A DNA stretch of 64,000 nt. It comes from Pedobacter chinensis (lineage in GTDB: Bacteria; Bacteroidota; Bacteroidia; Sphingobacteriales; Sphingobacteriaceae). Position numbers and translations under genes: made by a program. Where the stretch lies: contig NZ_QPKV01000002.1 of assembly GCF_003339865.1 (NCBI RefSeq), positions 806,001 to 870,000 of the forward strand. Direction: 5' to 3'. The notes beneath the pieces are model-generated. The model saw only the letters and a program-made list of their open reading frames with translations. It was not told the DNA's origin and searched no databases. Shown piece after piece: positions 37,184 through 45,746 of the stretch. Each line of letters opens with the position of its first letter. Position 1 is the stretch's first letter.

Positions 37184-37810
37184 TTATTCGACCTGCTTCC
37201 ATTCCGGATGCAACGTTAAATAAGTATCATTAAGTGATTGATTAATTGGATGAACAGTTAACGCAATGCTTTTTCCATTCAAAAATTCAAAACCAATTCC
37301 ATCATGCTTAGCATCATAAATAAGCACAGTATCTTTAAGCTCATTTAAATAAGCTGAATGTTTTTCCAGCGCCGGAAATTTTAATTTTGTGTCTGATAAA
37401 GACCTTCCTAAGGTAAATCCGTCCTGTGTTTTAAACTGCATAGCCGTAATGCGAATTTGCTTTACATCTTTTATCCGCATACTGGTATCGCGGTAAGATG
37501 AATACACAGCAATTTCATTTTGTCTGCTGTTAGCCGAATCATTGCTATACCAAATTCCCCAGGCCTTGCCCATGGCCGCATCTCCGGCATTTGGTCTGCC
37601 TAATTTATTACTCACGCTTTGTACATCTTCACCCAAAGAAATTTCTCCAACAGATCTTCCCGGAACAATTAAAAAACGTTCATCAACAATTTTCCCCGGC
37701 CCCACTTCTTTTACCACCACCGAATCACCTTTAATATCAGATTTTCGGTTCGATTTACAGGCGAACAAACTTAAGCTCAATCCTAAAAGGATGATATTTA
37801 TAGATTTCAT
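37184..37810 (-). CDS. Lipoprotein of unknown function
   Basis: A 208-residue protein read from the ATG at 37810 (MKSINIILLGLSLSLFAC), which directly gives a signal peptide with lipobox LFAC; a TTG upstream would add eight residues without a signal. The mature part has a repeated strand pattern and the GISLGEDVQSVSNKLGRPNAG-like opening (here VGEISLGEDVQSVSNKLGRP), reminiscent of outer-membrane assembly lipoproteins of the SmpA type but not clearly one. Function unknown. Single gene, convergent with sppA. Confidence 0.7.
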   Translation of the reverse strand: MKSINIILLGLSLSLFACKSNRKSDIKGDSVVVKEVGPGKIVDERFLIVPGRSVGEISLGEDVQSVSNKLGRPNAGDAAMGKAWGIWYSNDSANSRQNEIAVYSSYRDTSMRIKDVKQIRITAMQFKTQDGFTLGRSLSDTKLKFPALEKHSAYLNELKDTVLIYDAKHDGIGFEFLNGKSIALTVHPINQSLNDTYLTLHPEWKQVE

Positions 37811-38034
37811 ATCTGTAGAACAACATTTTAACAAAATTGTGTTTGGAAATGATAAGTATGAGTTGTATTATTTTACTTGTATTTATTTTTTTGAATAGAG
37901 TTCAAGAGGACGCTTCGCTTAGTTAATGAGCTCGTAAACCGGTTTGTTTTTATTGTGATGTAAGCTACCATGATTTATAATAATTATCCTGTGGGCTTTG
38001 GCAGAATCATGATGGTTTCATAATTTTACCCCTT

Positions 38035-39711
38035 ATGGAAAATAAAACCATCGCCCGTACTTTACGCCTTTTATCGCAGTTAATGGAACTGCATGAAGAA
38101 AATCCTTTTAAAATTAAATCGATAGCTAATGCGTATTTTAAAGTTGATAAACTACCTTTTGCTTTAAAAGACAAACCTTTTGATGAACTTGATAAAATTG
38201 ATGGGATTGGCAAAAGTCTGGCAGCTAAAATCATTGAGTTACTCCAAACCGGAGAACTTAAAGAATTGAATGATATCATCCAGAAAACCCCTGAAGGGAT
38301 TGTTGAAATGCTTGGCATAAAGGGAATCGGTCCGAAGAAAATTGCTATTATCTGGAACACACTTGGTATCGAAAGCATAGGGGAACTGTATTATGCCTGC
38401 AATGAAAACCGCTTAATTGAAGCGAAGGGTTTTGGTTTAAAAACCCAGGAAGAAATTAAAAATGCCATAGAGTTCAGGCTCGCCGCCAACGGAAGGTTCC
38501 TCTATGCACAAGTAGAGGGATTTGCTAATACTTTATATGCCCAAATTTCAGAATGGTTAATTAAAGTTGATAATCATTCTTCATTAGGTTTTGCAGGGCA
38601 ATATCGCCGTTGTTGCGAAATTATTGATGAACTGGAATTCGTAATTGGAGCTGAAAACCCACAAGCCGTTCAGGAGCACTTAATCACTTTCGAACCACTT
38701 TCTTTAATTGCTGGCGAAGACGCTTTCATTACCACCACCGAAGCGGGACTCAGGATTAAAATTTTCGTTGTCGATAAATCTGATTTCTACCTGGAATGGT
38801 TTAAACTTACCGGAAATCCGCAGCATGTAGAAAAAGTAATAGAACTAGCTGGAGATGGGCCATTTAATAGTGAAAATGAAATTTACAACAAAGCCGGATT
38901 AACTTTTATTGAGCCTGAACTACGTGAAGATTTTAATGAAGTTGAACTGGCAAAAGAAGATAAACTCCCAACATTAATAAAATACGCTGATTTAAAAGGC
39001 ACATTGCATAATCACTCTACCTGGAGTGATGGAGTACACACGCTTGAACAAATGGCTGTTTACTGTAAAGAAACTTTAAATCTACAATATCTGGGCATCT
39101 GCGATCACTCTAAAACGGCTGTTTATGCCAAAGGTTTAAATGAGCAACGTGTTTTTGGTCAGCATCAGGAAATTGATGAACTGAACAAAAAACTGTTTCC
39201 GTTTAAAATTTTCAAAGGCATTGAAAGCGATATTTTAAGCGATGGCTCTTTAGATTACACCGATGATATTTTAAAAACTTTCGATTTTGTTGTGGCATCT
39301 GTTCATAGTAATTTGAGGATGGATGAGGCTAAAGCAACCACCAGATTATTAAAGGCAATTGAAAATCCTTATACCACAATCTTAGGTCATCCAACCGGAC
39401 GTTTATTATTAAGCAGAGCAGGGTATCCTATTGATTACAAAAAAATCATAGATGCCTGCGCAGCGAATCAGGTGGTTATCGAAATCAATTCAAATCCGCT
39501 GCGCCTGGATTTAGATTGGCGGTGGCATCGTTATGCCTTAGAGAGAGGTGTTTTACTTTCTATAAATCCTGATGCACACCGAACAGAGGGTTTTCATGAT
39601 ATGCGTTATGGTATTTTGGTTGCCCGCAAAGGTGGTCTAAGCGCAAATAAATGTTTAAATGCTTTTTCGCTTGAGGAGATAACGGAGTATTTTAATACTA
39701 AAAAAGAGTAG
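38035..39711 (+). CDS. polX: PolX-like DNA polymerase/PHP protein with altered polymerase centre
   Basis: A 558-residue protein. The N-terminal helix-hairpin-helix region is in residues 50-146 (DKIDGIGKSLAAKI and GIKGIGPKKIAIIWN). The polymerase-X palm has GFAGQYRRCCEIIDELEFV at 186-203, where bacterial PolX normally shows G-S...R-R...D-x-D. Here the pair of catalytic Asp is Glu199 and Glu201, and the Gly-Ser is Gly188-Gln189. The C-terminal PHP domain (320-540) keeps its metal ligands: HNHSTWSDG (His325, His327), ICDHS (Asp357, His358), ASVHSN, GHPTG and NPDAHR. So the phosphoesterase/exonuclease part looks functional while nucleotide transfer may be lost. Directly followed by a tandem array from its stop codon. 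Confidence 0.85.
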   Translation: MENKTIARTLRLLSQLMELHEENPFKIKSIANAYFKVDKLPFALKDKPFDELDKIDGIGKSLAAKIIELLQTGELKELNDIIQKTPEGIVEMLGIKGIGPKKIAIIWNTLGIESIGELYYACNENRLIEAKGFGLKTQEEIKNAIEFRLAANGRFLYAQVEGFANTLYAQISEWLIKVDNHSSLGFAGQYRRCCEIIDELEFVIGAENPQAVQEHLITFEPLSLIAGEDAFITTTEAGLRIKIFVVDKSDFYLEWFKLTGNPQHVEKVIELAGDGPFNSENEIYNKAGLTFIEPELREDFNEVELAKEDKLPTLIKYADLKGTLHNHSTWSDGVHTLEQMAVYCKETLNLQYLGICDHSKTAVYAKGLNEQRVFGQHQEIDELNKKLFPFKIFKGIESDILSDGSLDYTDDILKTFDFVVASVHSNLRMDEAKATTRLLKAIENPYTTILGHPTGRLLLSRAGYPIDYKKIIDACAANQVVIEINSNPLRLDLDWRWHRYALERGVLLSINPDAHRTEGFHDMRYGILVARKGGLSANKCLNAFSLEEITEYFNTKKE

Positions 39712-40550
39712 CCGCAGATTAGCAGATTAATTTTAGTAGAATTTTAAAATTGAAATAATTTTAAGCTGATAATGAAAATCTGCAAATCTGCGGCTACAAA
39801 GCAAATTAGATGCTAAAAGTGCAACCGCAGATTAATTTTAGTAGAATTTTAAAATTGAAATAATCTTAAGCTGAAAATGAAAATCTGCGAATCTGCGGCG
39901 ACAAAACAAACTAGATGCTAAAGGGCAACAGCAGATTAATTTTAGTAGAATTTTAAAATTGAAATGATCTTAAGCTGATAATGAAAATCTGCGAATCTGC
40001 GGCGACAAAACAAATTATATATGCTAAAAGGGCAACAGCAGATTAATTTTAGTAGAATTTTAAAATTGAAATGATCTTAAATTGATCAATGAAAATCTGC
40101 GAATCTGCGGCGACAAAACAAATTATATATGCTAAAAGGGCAACAGCAGATTAATTTAGTAGAATTTTAAAATTGAAATAATCTTAAGCTGATAATGAAA
40201 ATCTGCGAATCTACGGCTACAAAACAAATTATATATGCTAAAAGGGCAAAAGCAGATTAATTTTAGTAGAATTTTAAAATTGAAATAATCTTAAATTGAT
40301 CAATGAAAATCTGCAAATCTGCGGCTACAAAACAAATTAGATGCTAAAAGGGCAACCGCAGATTAATTCTAGTAGAATTTTAAAATTGAAATGATCTTAA
40401 GCTAATAATGAAAATCTGCGAATCTGCGGCTACAAAACAAATTAGATGCTAAAAGGGCAACCGCAGATTAATTTAGTAGAATTTTAAAATTGAAATAATT
40501 TTAAGCTGATAATGAAAATCTGCGAATCTGCGGCTACAAAACAAATTATA
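39712..40550. repeat. Tandem array, about eight units of about 105 bp
   Basis: Units start with (C)CGCAGATTAATTTTAGTAG and end with AATCTGCGGC-TACAAAACAA, so each is a palindrome-ended block. The landmark AATGAAAATCTGC lies at about 39771, 39876, 39980, 40089, 40193, 40301, 40407 and 40511, giving steps of 104-109 bases. Units differ by a few substitutions. The array begins directly at the stop codon of polX. The last unit runs into the promoter of the DUF4254 gene. No open frame of note inside. Confidence 0.95.
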
Positions 40551-40552
40551 TA

Positions 40553-40560
40553 TAACTTTG
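40553..40560 (+). promoter_or_regulatory. -7 box of the DUF4254 gene
   Basis: TAACTTTG matches the Bacteroidetes -7 consensus TAnnTTTG, four bases before the ATG. The initiation point would fall at or just after the start codon, giving a leaderless or nearly leaderless transcript. The -33 position lies in the last repeat unit and is not a good TTTG. Confidence 0.55.
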
Positions 40561-40564
40561 CCTC

Positions 40565-41167
40565 ATGATAAGTGAAATTGCCAACCGCATATTTAATCAA
40601 GCAATTACCGATTACCACCGATTTGATGAGATAGATCATCCGGTTGAAAACCCATACGATGCTGAAAGTTTAGAGCATCTTTTTTACCTGAAAAACTGGA
40701 TTGATACGGCACAATGGCACATGGAAGACGTGGTTCGTAATCCACAAATTGACCCTGTTGACGGATTGAGCTGGAAAAGGCGAATTGATGCACAAAACCA
40801 GGTTCGTACGGATATGGTAGAGTTTATTGATGGATATTTCTTGAATCTTTATCAGGGAATTTCGGCTTCGCCTGATGCTAAAATTAATACGGAAAGCCCG
40901 GCATGGGCAATTGACAGACTATCTATTCTGGCATTAAAAATTTACCACATGCGTGAAGAAGCTGAACGCGAAACGGCATCAGCAGAACACCGTGAACAAT
41001 GCCAAATCAAACTAAATGTGTTGTTATCGCAACGTGATGATTTATCAACCAGCATTGATGAATTATTGGCAGATATTGAGGCCGGTAAAAAATACATGAA
41101 AGTATACAAGCAAATGAAAATGTATAACGACCCGAGTTTGAACCCGGTGTTGTATAATAAGGCTTAA
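40565..41167 (+). CDS. DUF4254 family protein
   Basis: A 200-residue cytoplasmic, mostly helical protein of the Bacteroidetes DUF4254 family. Recognised by LKNWIDTAQWHMEDVVRNP, the DPVDGLSWKRRIDAQNQVRT block and the C-terminal MYNDPSLNPVLY. It lies in the same direction as the glycosyltransferase gene 36 bases downstream. This gene order is common in Bacteroidetes and suggests a role in cell-envelope sugar transfer. Function unknown. Confidence 0.88.
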   Translation: MISEIANRIFNQAITDYHRFDEIDHPVENPYDAESLEHLFYLKNWIDTAQWHMEDVVRNPQIDPVDGLSWKRRIDAQNQVRTDMVEFIDGYFLNLYQGISASPDAKINTESPAWAIDRLSILALKIYHMREEAERETASAEHREQCQIKLNVLLSQRDDLSTSIDELLADIEAGKKYMKVYKQMKMYNDPSLNPVLYNKA

Positions 41168-41202
41168 AAAGCAGAAAGGCCAAAGCTGAAAGCAAAAGAT
41201 CT

Positions 41203-42234
41203 ATGTCATCAACAAAAAAAATCATCGTTTTACGTTTTTCGGCCATGGGCGATGTTGCAATGGTGGCGTCTGTTTTAAAAGAATTTTCGGAGCAAAATCC
41301 AAGCATTGATATTATAATGGTAAGTCGTGAGGCTTTTAAACCATTTTTTGATGGAATTGAAAACCTGACTTTTCATGCCATTCAGCCTAAAACCGTTCAT
41401 AAAGGAATTGATGGCCTGTATAGGCTTTATCAGGAGCTTCGAACATATAAACCAGATGCTATAGCCGATTTGCATGATAATTTACGGAGCAGGGCAATAT
41501 CAACTTTCTTTCGCTTAACAGGGATTAAAATAAGACGCATTGATAAAGGAAGAGCAGAGAAAAAAGCATTAACAAGATCGAATAACAAAATTTTAAAGCG
41601 ACTGCGCCAGACTGTTGAACGATATGCAGATGTATTTAGAGAGTTGGGGGTTGATGTTAACCTAAGTCATAAGCTGCAAAAATCTCCTCAGGAAATCCCT
41701 GCTAAAGCAAGGATTTTATTTCAGGATCGTTCCGTAAAAAAAATAGGCATCTCTCCTTTTGCGCAACATATTTATAAAGTTTATCCATTAGAAAAAATGG
41801 AGAAAGTAATTTCTGAATTAAGTAAGATTGGATATGAGCTTTTAATTTTTGGTGGAGGGAAAACTGAACAAAACATCGCGGAAAACTGGGCTAAGAATTA
41901 TGTTAATACACATCATTTAATCGGAAACTTTAACCTGGCGGAAGAACTCGCTATTATTTCCAATCTGGATTTAATGTTAAGCATGGATTCTGCCGGAATG
42001 CACATGGCTTCATTAATGGGCATCCCTGTGATTTCTGTTTGGGGGCCGACACATCCTTATGCTGGTTTCTTAGGTTATGGACAAGATGAAAATGATTGCA
42101 TCCAAATTGACCATCCAGCACGGCCAAATTCTATTTATGGAAACAAACCTTGCTTGTGCGGTGTTGAAAGTTGTATGGATTTAATTAAGCCTGAAACGAT
42201 TATAAATAAAATTAAAGAAAAATTAAATGGCTAA
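41203..42234 (+). CDS. Glycosyltransferase family 9 (heptosyltransferase-like)
   Basis: A 343-residue GT-B enzyme. The N-terminal Rossmann start IIVLRFSAMGDVAMVASVL is that of ADP-heptose:LPS transferases, and the C-terminal domain has ISNLDLMLSMDSAGMHMASLMGIPV followed by WGPTHPYAG. It should transfer a heptose or related sugar to lipopolysaccharide in the cytoplasm. Coupled to the downstream phosphatase gene by an 8-base overlap, and preceded by DUF4254 at short distance. The three genes probably form one operon. Confidence 0.93.
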   Translation: MSSTKKIIVLRFSAMGDVAMVASVLKEFSEQNPSIDIIMVSREAFKPFFDGIENLTFHAIQPKTVHKGIDGLYRLYQELRTYKPDAIADLHDNLRSRAISTFFRLTGIKIRRIDKGRAEKKALTRSNNKILKRLRQTVERYADVFRELGVDVNLSHKLQKSPQEIPAKARILFQDRSVKKIGISPFAQHIYKVYPLEKMEKVISELSKIGYELLIFGGGKTEQNIAENWAKNYVNTHHLIGNFNLAEELAIISNLDLMLSMDSAGMHMASLMGIPVISVWGPTHPYAGFLGYGQDENDCIQIDHPARPNSIYGNKPCLCGVESCMDLIKPETIINKIKEKLNG

Positions 42235-42724
42235 ACAGTTATTATTGGTTCGTCACGGAAAATCAGACTGGGGAAATGTAGATTTAAAAGATTTCGACCG
42301 CCCACTCAACAAACGCGGCAAAGAAAATGCACCTGAAATGGCAGAACGTTTAGTAAACAGAGGTTTCAAATTCGATTTAATAGTAAGTAGTCCTGCAATG
42401 CGAGCCAAATCTACAGCTAAGTATTTTGCGGAGGCTTATGGTGTTAATGAAATTCAATATGAAGAGTCGATTTACGAGGCCAATACAAATGCACTTTTAA
42501 AGGTTGTAAATGGCTTGGATGATTCAGCAGATACTGTAATGATGTTTGGACATAATCCTGGCTTTACGGATTTAGCAAATGAATTAAGCGATGCTGATTT
42601 ATACAACATTCCAACTGCGGGAATGGTATTGATTTCTTTCCCTTTTGATTCATGGAAAATGGTAAGCAGAGGAACTGGGGAATTGGTTTTCTTTGATTAT
42701 CCGAAGAATAGTGATGAGGTGTAA
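42227..42724 (+). CDS. Histidine phosphatase family protein, SixA-like
   Basis: A 165-residue member of the histidine phosphatase superfamily. The phosphate-binding motif is LVRHGKSDWG (catalytic His), with a second His in MMFGHNPGFTDLA and Arg in SSPAMRAKST. The short form fits SixA, which dephosphorylates HPt domains; an HPt protein is encoded at 34381, but 8 kb away, so a functional link is only speculation. It overlaps the glycosyltransferase gene by 8 bases. Confidence 0.9.
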   Translation: MAKQLLLVRHGKSDWGNVDLKDFDRPLNKRGKENAPEMAERLVNRGFKFDLIVSSPAMRAKSTAKYFAEAYGVNEIQYEESIYEANTNALLKVVNGLDDSADTVMMFGHNPGFTDLANELSDADLYNIPTAGMVLISFPFDSWKMVSRGTGELVFFDYPKNSDEV

Positions 42725-42818
42725 TTTTGCCACGGAAGCACTGAACACACGGAAGATTATTTGAAAATCAAATTTAAGCGTTTGGCTATCTTTACATAGA
42801 TTAAACCTTGAATAAAAT

Positions 42819-43260
42819 TGTCATTCTGAACGCATTGAAGACCGCGAAGCAGCTACGAAGTAAATCTCAGCCCACAGGTATTGCACTTGGTTTATTACCG
42901 ACTTTGTTTTTGCGAGAAAACAGTGCTGTTATTAAAGCGTTGTGTTTCATCGCCTGCGGATTCTTCACTGCGTTCAGAATGACAGCTGAATTTTGTCATT
43001 CTGAGCATCGTGAAGACCGCGAAGCAGCTACAAAGTAAATCCTTAACCTACAGGTGCTGCACTTGGTTTATTACCGATTTTGTTTTTTGTAAAACTGCAG
43101 TATTAAAGTTTTGCGTTTCATCGTCTAAAAATTATTCATTAATAACGTTATTTTCAACTGTACACATGCTTGCTTCTCAGGTCTTCACTGCGTTCAGAAG
43201 AAAAGCGCTGGGTTTTGTCATTCTGAGCATCGCGAAGAATCTCTGGCCTACAGGTGCTGT
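42819..43260. repeat. Cluster of dispersed repeats (GTCATTCTGA family)
   Basis: Three copies: a palindrome-ended block from about 42819 to 42983 (GTCATTCTGAACGCA... at the left and TGCGTTCAGAATGAC at the right), a second beginning near 42992 (GTCATTCTGAGCATCGTGAA), and a third near 43216 (GTCATTCTGAGCATCGCGAA). All share ACCTACAGGTGCTG-like words. Two open frames that cross them (42808-43038 and 43010-43351) are shadows of the repeats. The rest of 42725-43330 holds no gene. Confidence 0.8.
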
Positions 43261-43342
43261 ATTTGATTTACTTGAATTTATTTTATTCAAAAAACAAATG
43301 AACACCCATTTTCAAAAAAATATAACAAATCAAATATTTTAT

Positions 43343-43439
43343 TATCTTTGAGCATATAAAAACGAAAGTCCGGCAATTGACATTTCGGTGAATTCATAAC
43401 CTAAACTCTTCTGGTTATTTCATAATTCGTATCGCCGGA
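43343..43439 (+). promoter_or_regulatory. Promoter and structured leader of the DUF4290-murA region
   Basis: TATCTTTG at 43343-43350 is a perfect -7 box. From 43369 to 43439 the sequence can fold into a long imperfect hairpin: TCCGGC...TCATAACC on one side and GGTTATTTCATAATTCG...GCCGGA on the other, around a short loop. It ends 25 bases before the DUF4290 start. This suggests a leader RNA with a regulatory or stabilising role. Confidence 0.5.
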
Positions 43440-43464
43440 AGATTTATCCATTAATTATCTGTAT

Positions 43465-44142
43465 ATGAGTTTTGATTATAATACTACGCGCAGCCATTTG
43501 ATTTTATCAGAATATGGCCGAAACGTTCAAAATATGGTAAAGTATATTTGCGAATTACCAACGATAGAAGAACGTAATAAATATGCCCAGGCGGTTATCG
43601 ATCTGATGGGTTTTTTGCAGCCACATTTACGCGATGTTGCTGATTTTAAGCATAAGCTTTGGGATCATTTACACATTATTTCCGGCTATCAGATTGATGT
43701 TGATAGTCCATATCCTAAACCTTTAATTGAAAATGCTTATATCAAGCCAGCGCCTTTGGCTTATCCTCAACAAAGGATTACTTATAAGCATTACGGCAAA
43801 ACAGTCGAGAATTTGATTGAAAAAGCCATGCGTGAGGAAAATCCAGAGAATAAAAAAGCAATGGTTCAAGGCATTGCAAACTTTATGAAGATGGCTTATG
43901 TTACCTGGAATAAGGATAACGTGAGTGATGATACAATTATTAAGGATTTGAAATATCTTTCTGGTGGATTACTATCGCTTGATGAAGGTGTTAATTTAGC
44001 AAAAGTGGAATTCAGAGCACAAAATCCACGTCAAAACAATAATAATAATAACCGCGGCAGAAGCAACAATAATAATAACGGTAAAAACCGTCAGAATAAC
44101 AACAATAACAATCGACAGCGTAATAACAAACCTAAATATTAA
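43465..44142 (+). CDS. DUF4290 family protein
   Basis: A 225-residue protein. Residues 1-175 match the helical DUF4290 family found next to murA in Bacteroidetes: LSEYGRNVQNMVKYICELP, KLWDHLHIISGYQIDVDSPYP and MKMAYVTWNKDNVSDDTI. The C-terminal about 45 residues are an Asn/Arg-rich low-complexity tail with runs of NNNN (codons AAT/AAC), likely disordered and possibly RNA-binding. It is transcribed with murA, which begins 97 bases downstream. Function unknown; a link with peptidoglycan synthesis follows only from gene order. Confidence 0.88.
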   Translation: MSFDYNTTRSHLILSEYGRNVQNMVKYICELPTIEERNKYAQAVIDLMGFLQPHLRDVADFKHKLWDHLHIISGYQIDVDSPYPKPLIENAYIKPAPLAYPQQRITYKHYGKTVENLIEKAMREENPENKKAMVQGIANFMKMAYVTWNKDNVSDDTIIKDLKYLSGGLLSLDEGVNLAKVEFRAQNPRQNNNNNNRGRSNNNNNGKNRQNNNNNNRQRNNKPKY

Positions 44143-44238
44143 TAACCACAACGTCATTCTAAACTTGATTCAGAATCTCACTAAAATAGATACTGAAATA
44201 AATTCAGGATGACGAATGAGTTAACAAAAGAAAATTAC

Positions 44239-45564
44239 ATGAACGCATTTGAAATAACAGGCGGAATTAAATTAAAAGGCGAAATTACTCCTCAAGGCGC
44301 TAAAAATGAAGCACTGCAGATTTTATCGGCTGTATTGCTTACTGAGGAAAAGATTACCATTAGCAACATTCCTGATATTAAGGATGTGAATAAGCTAATT
44401 GAATTATTAGGTGATTTAGGTGTAATTGTAGAACGAATTAATAAAGACACTTATTCTTTTGAAGCTAAAAACATCGATTTAAACTTCTTCGAATCTGATA
44501 CTTTTAAAGCTAAAGGAGGTGGCTTACGCGGTTCGATCATGATTGTTGGTCCACTTTTGGCCCGTTTCGGTAAAGCAGCAATTCCAAAACCAGGTGGCGA
44601 TAAAATTGGCCGCAGGCGATTGGACACTCATTTTATTGGCTTCGAAAAATTAGGTGCAAAATTCGTTTATGATCATAAAAAAGCCTTCTTTAATGTTGAT
44701 GCAACTAATTTAAAAGGTGCTTATATTTTGTTGGATGAGGCATCAGTTACCGGAACGGCAAATATTGTGATGGCCGCCGTCTTGGCAAAAGGAACAACTA
44801 CTATTTATAACGCTGCCTGTGAACCATATTTACAACAACTTTGCAAAATGCTTAACCGCATGGGTGCAAAAATCTCCGGTATAGGTTCAAATTTGTTGAC
44901 CATTGAAGGTGTTAAAGTTTTAGGCGGAACCGAACATAGAATGTTACCTGATATGATTGAGATTGGCTCTTTCATTGGCATGGCAGCAATGACTGAATCT
45001 GAAATCACGATTAAAAATGTTTGTTATGATGAACTCGGTGTGATTCCTGAGGTTTTCAAAAAATTAGGCATTAAGTTAGAACGAAGAGGCGATGACATTT
45101 ACGTGCCATCACAAAAGCACTATGAAATAGATACTTTCATTGATGGTTCAATTTTAACAATTGCCGATTCTCCATGGCCAGGATTTACTCCAGATTTATT
45201 GAGTATTGTTTTGGTTGTGGCAACCCAGGCAAAAGGGAATGTTCTAATCCATCAAAAAATGTTTGAAAGCCGTTTATTCTTCGTAGATAAACTCATTGAT
45301 ATGGGTGCTCAAATCATCCTTTGCGATCCACATCGCGCAACTGTGAATGGTATTGACAAAAAATATAAACTTCGCGGAATTAGTATGACTTCGCCTGATA
45401 TCAGAGCAGGTGTTTCATTGTTAATCGCAGCTTTATCTGCAGAGGGTAAATCAACTATTTACAACATCGAACAAATTGAACGTGGCTACCAGGATATTGA
45501 TACACGTTTACGGGCCTTAGGTGCGCAGATTAAGCGGGTAAATGCAGATGCACCAAGCCATTAA
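44239..45564 (+). CDS. murA: UDP-N-acetylglucosamine 1-carboxyvinyltransferase (MurA)
   Basis: A 441-residue enzyme that starts peptidoglycan synthesis by adding enolpyruvate to UDP-GlcNAc. The conserved KxE/AKNEAL region (Lys22, Asn23) and the catalytic loop PGGDKIGRRRLDTH are visible. In E. coli the loop carries Cys115, the target of fosfomycin; here that position is Asp121, as in mycobacteria, so the enzyme is predicted to be fosfomycin-insensitive. The start is chosen at ATG 44239 (MNAFEITGGIKLKGEI). A further upstream ATG at 44209 lies within a repeat-like stretch (AATTCAGGATGACG) and would add ten unrelated residues. Followed by a terminator at 45604. Confidence 0.95.
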   Translation: MNAFEITGGIKLKGEITPQGAKNEALQILSAVLLTEEKITISNIPDIKDVNKLIELLGDLGVIVERINKDTYSFEAKNIDLNFFESDTFKAKGGGLRGSIMIVGPLLARFGKAAIPKPGGDKIGRRRLDTHFIGFEKLGAKFVYDHKKAFFNVDATNLKGAYILLDEASVTGTANIVMAAVLAKGTTTIYNAACEPYLQQLCKMLNRMGAKISGIGSNLLTIEGVKVLGGTEHRMLPDMIEIGSFIGMAAMTESEITIKNVCYDELGVIPEVFKKLGIKLERRGDDIYVPSQKHYEIDTFIDGSILTIADSPWPGFTPDLLSIVLVVATQAKGNVLIHQKMFESRLFFVDKLIDMGAQIILCDPHRATVNGIDKKYKLRGISMTSPDIRAGVSLLIAALSAEGKSTIYNIEQIERGYQDIDTRLRALGAQIKRVNADAPSH

Positions 45565-45603
45565 AGGTTGAGAAAGCTTAAAGCGAAAAGCATAATGTAA
45601 AAA

Positions 45604-45637
45604 CGCCCACGTAAATTCTTACGCGGGCATTTTTTAT
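45604..45637 (+). terminator. Terminator of murA
   Basis: Stem GCCCACGTAA / TTACGCGGGC (one mismatch) with a 4-base loop, followed by TTTTTTAT. It lies 40 bases after the murA stop codon. Confidence 0.9.
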
Positions 45638-45644
45638 AGCTCCC

Positions 45645-45728
45645 CGTCATTGCGAGGTACGAAGCAATCTTAATGCTTTGGTTTTCAAATCTATATTTAA
45701 TCAGATTGCTTCGGACCTCGCAATGACG
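45645..45728. repeat. 84-bp palindromic element (CGTCATTGCGAGG)
   Basis: CGTCATTGCGAGGTACGAAG at the left and CTTCGGACCTCGCAATGACG at the right form a nearly perfect palindrome around an AT-rich loop. This is a typical REP-like or miniature element, lying between murA and the convergent cysteine-pathway gene. Confidence 0.85.
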
Positions 45729-45746
45729 ATCGTTTTAGTCTTTTAC

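Noticed and set aside
39712-40550. CRISPR array at the tandem repeats
   Set aside because: The whole unit of about 105 bp is repeated with no unique spacers, and no cas genes are near.
42808-43351. Two open frames of 76 and 113 codons after the SixA-like gene
   Set aside because: Both are translations of the dispersed GTCATTCTGA repeats, and the repeats recur elsewhere without an open frame.
44209-44238. Upstream start of murA at 44209
   Set aside because: The extra ten codons come from a repeat-like stretch and do not match the MurA N-terminus; the ATG at 44239 gives the family start.
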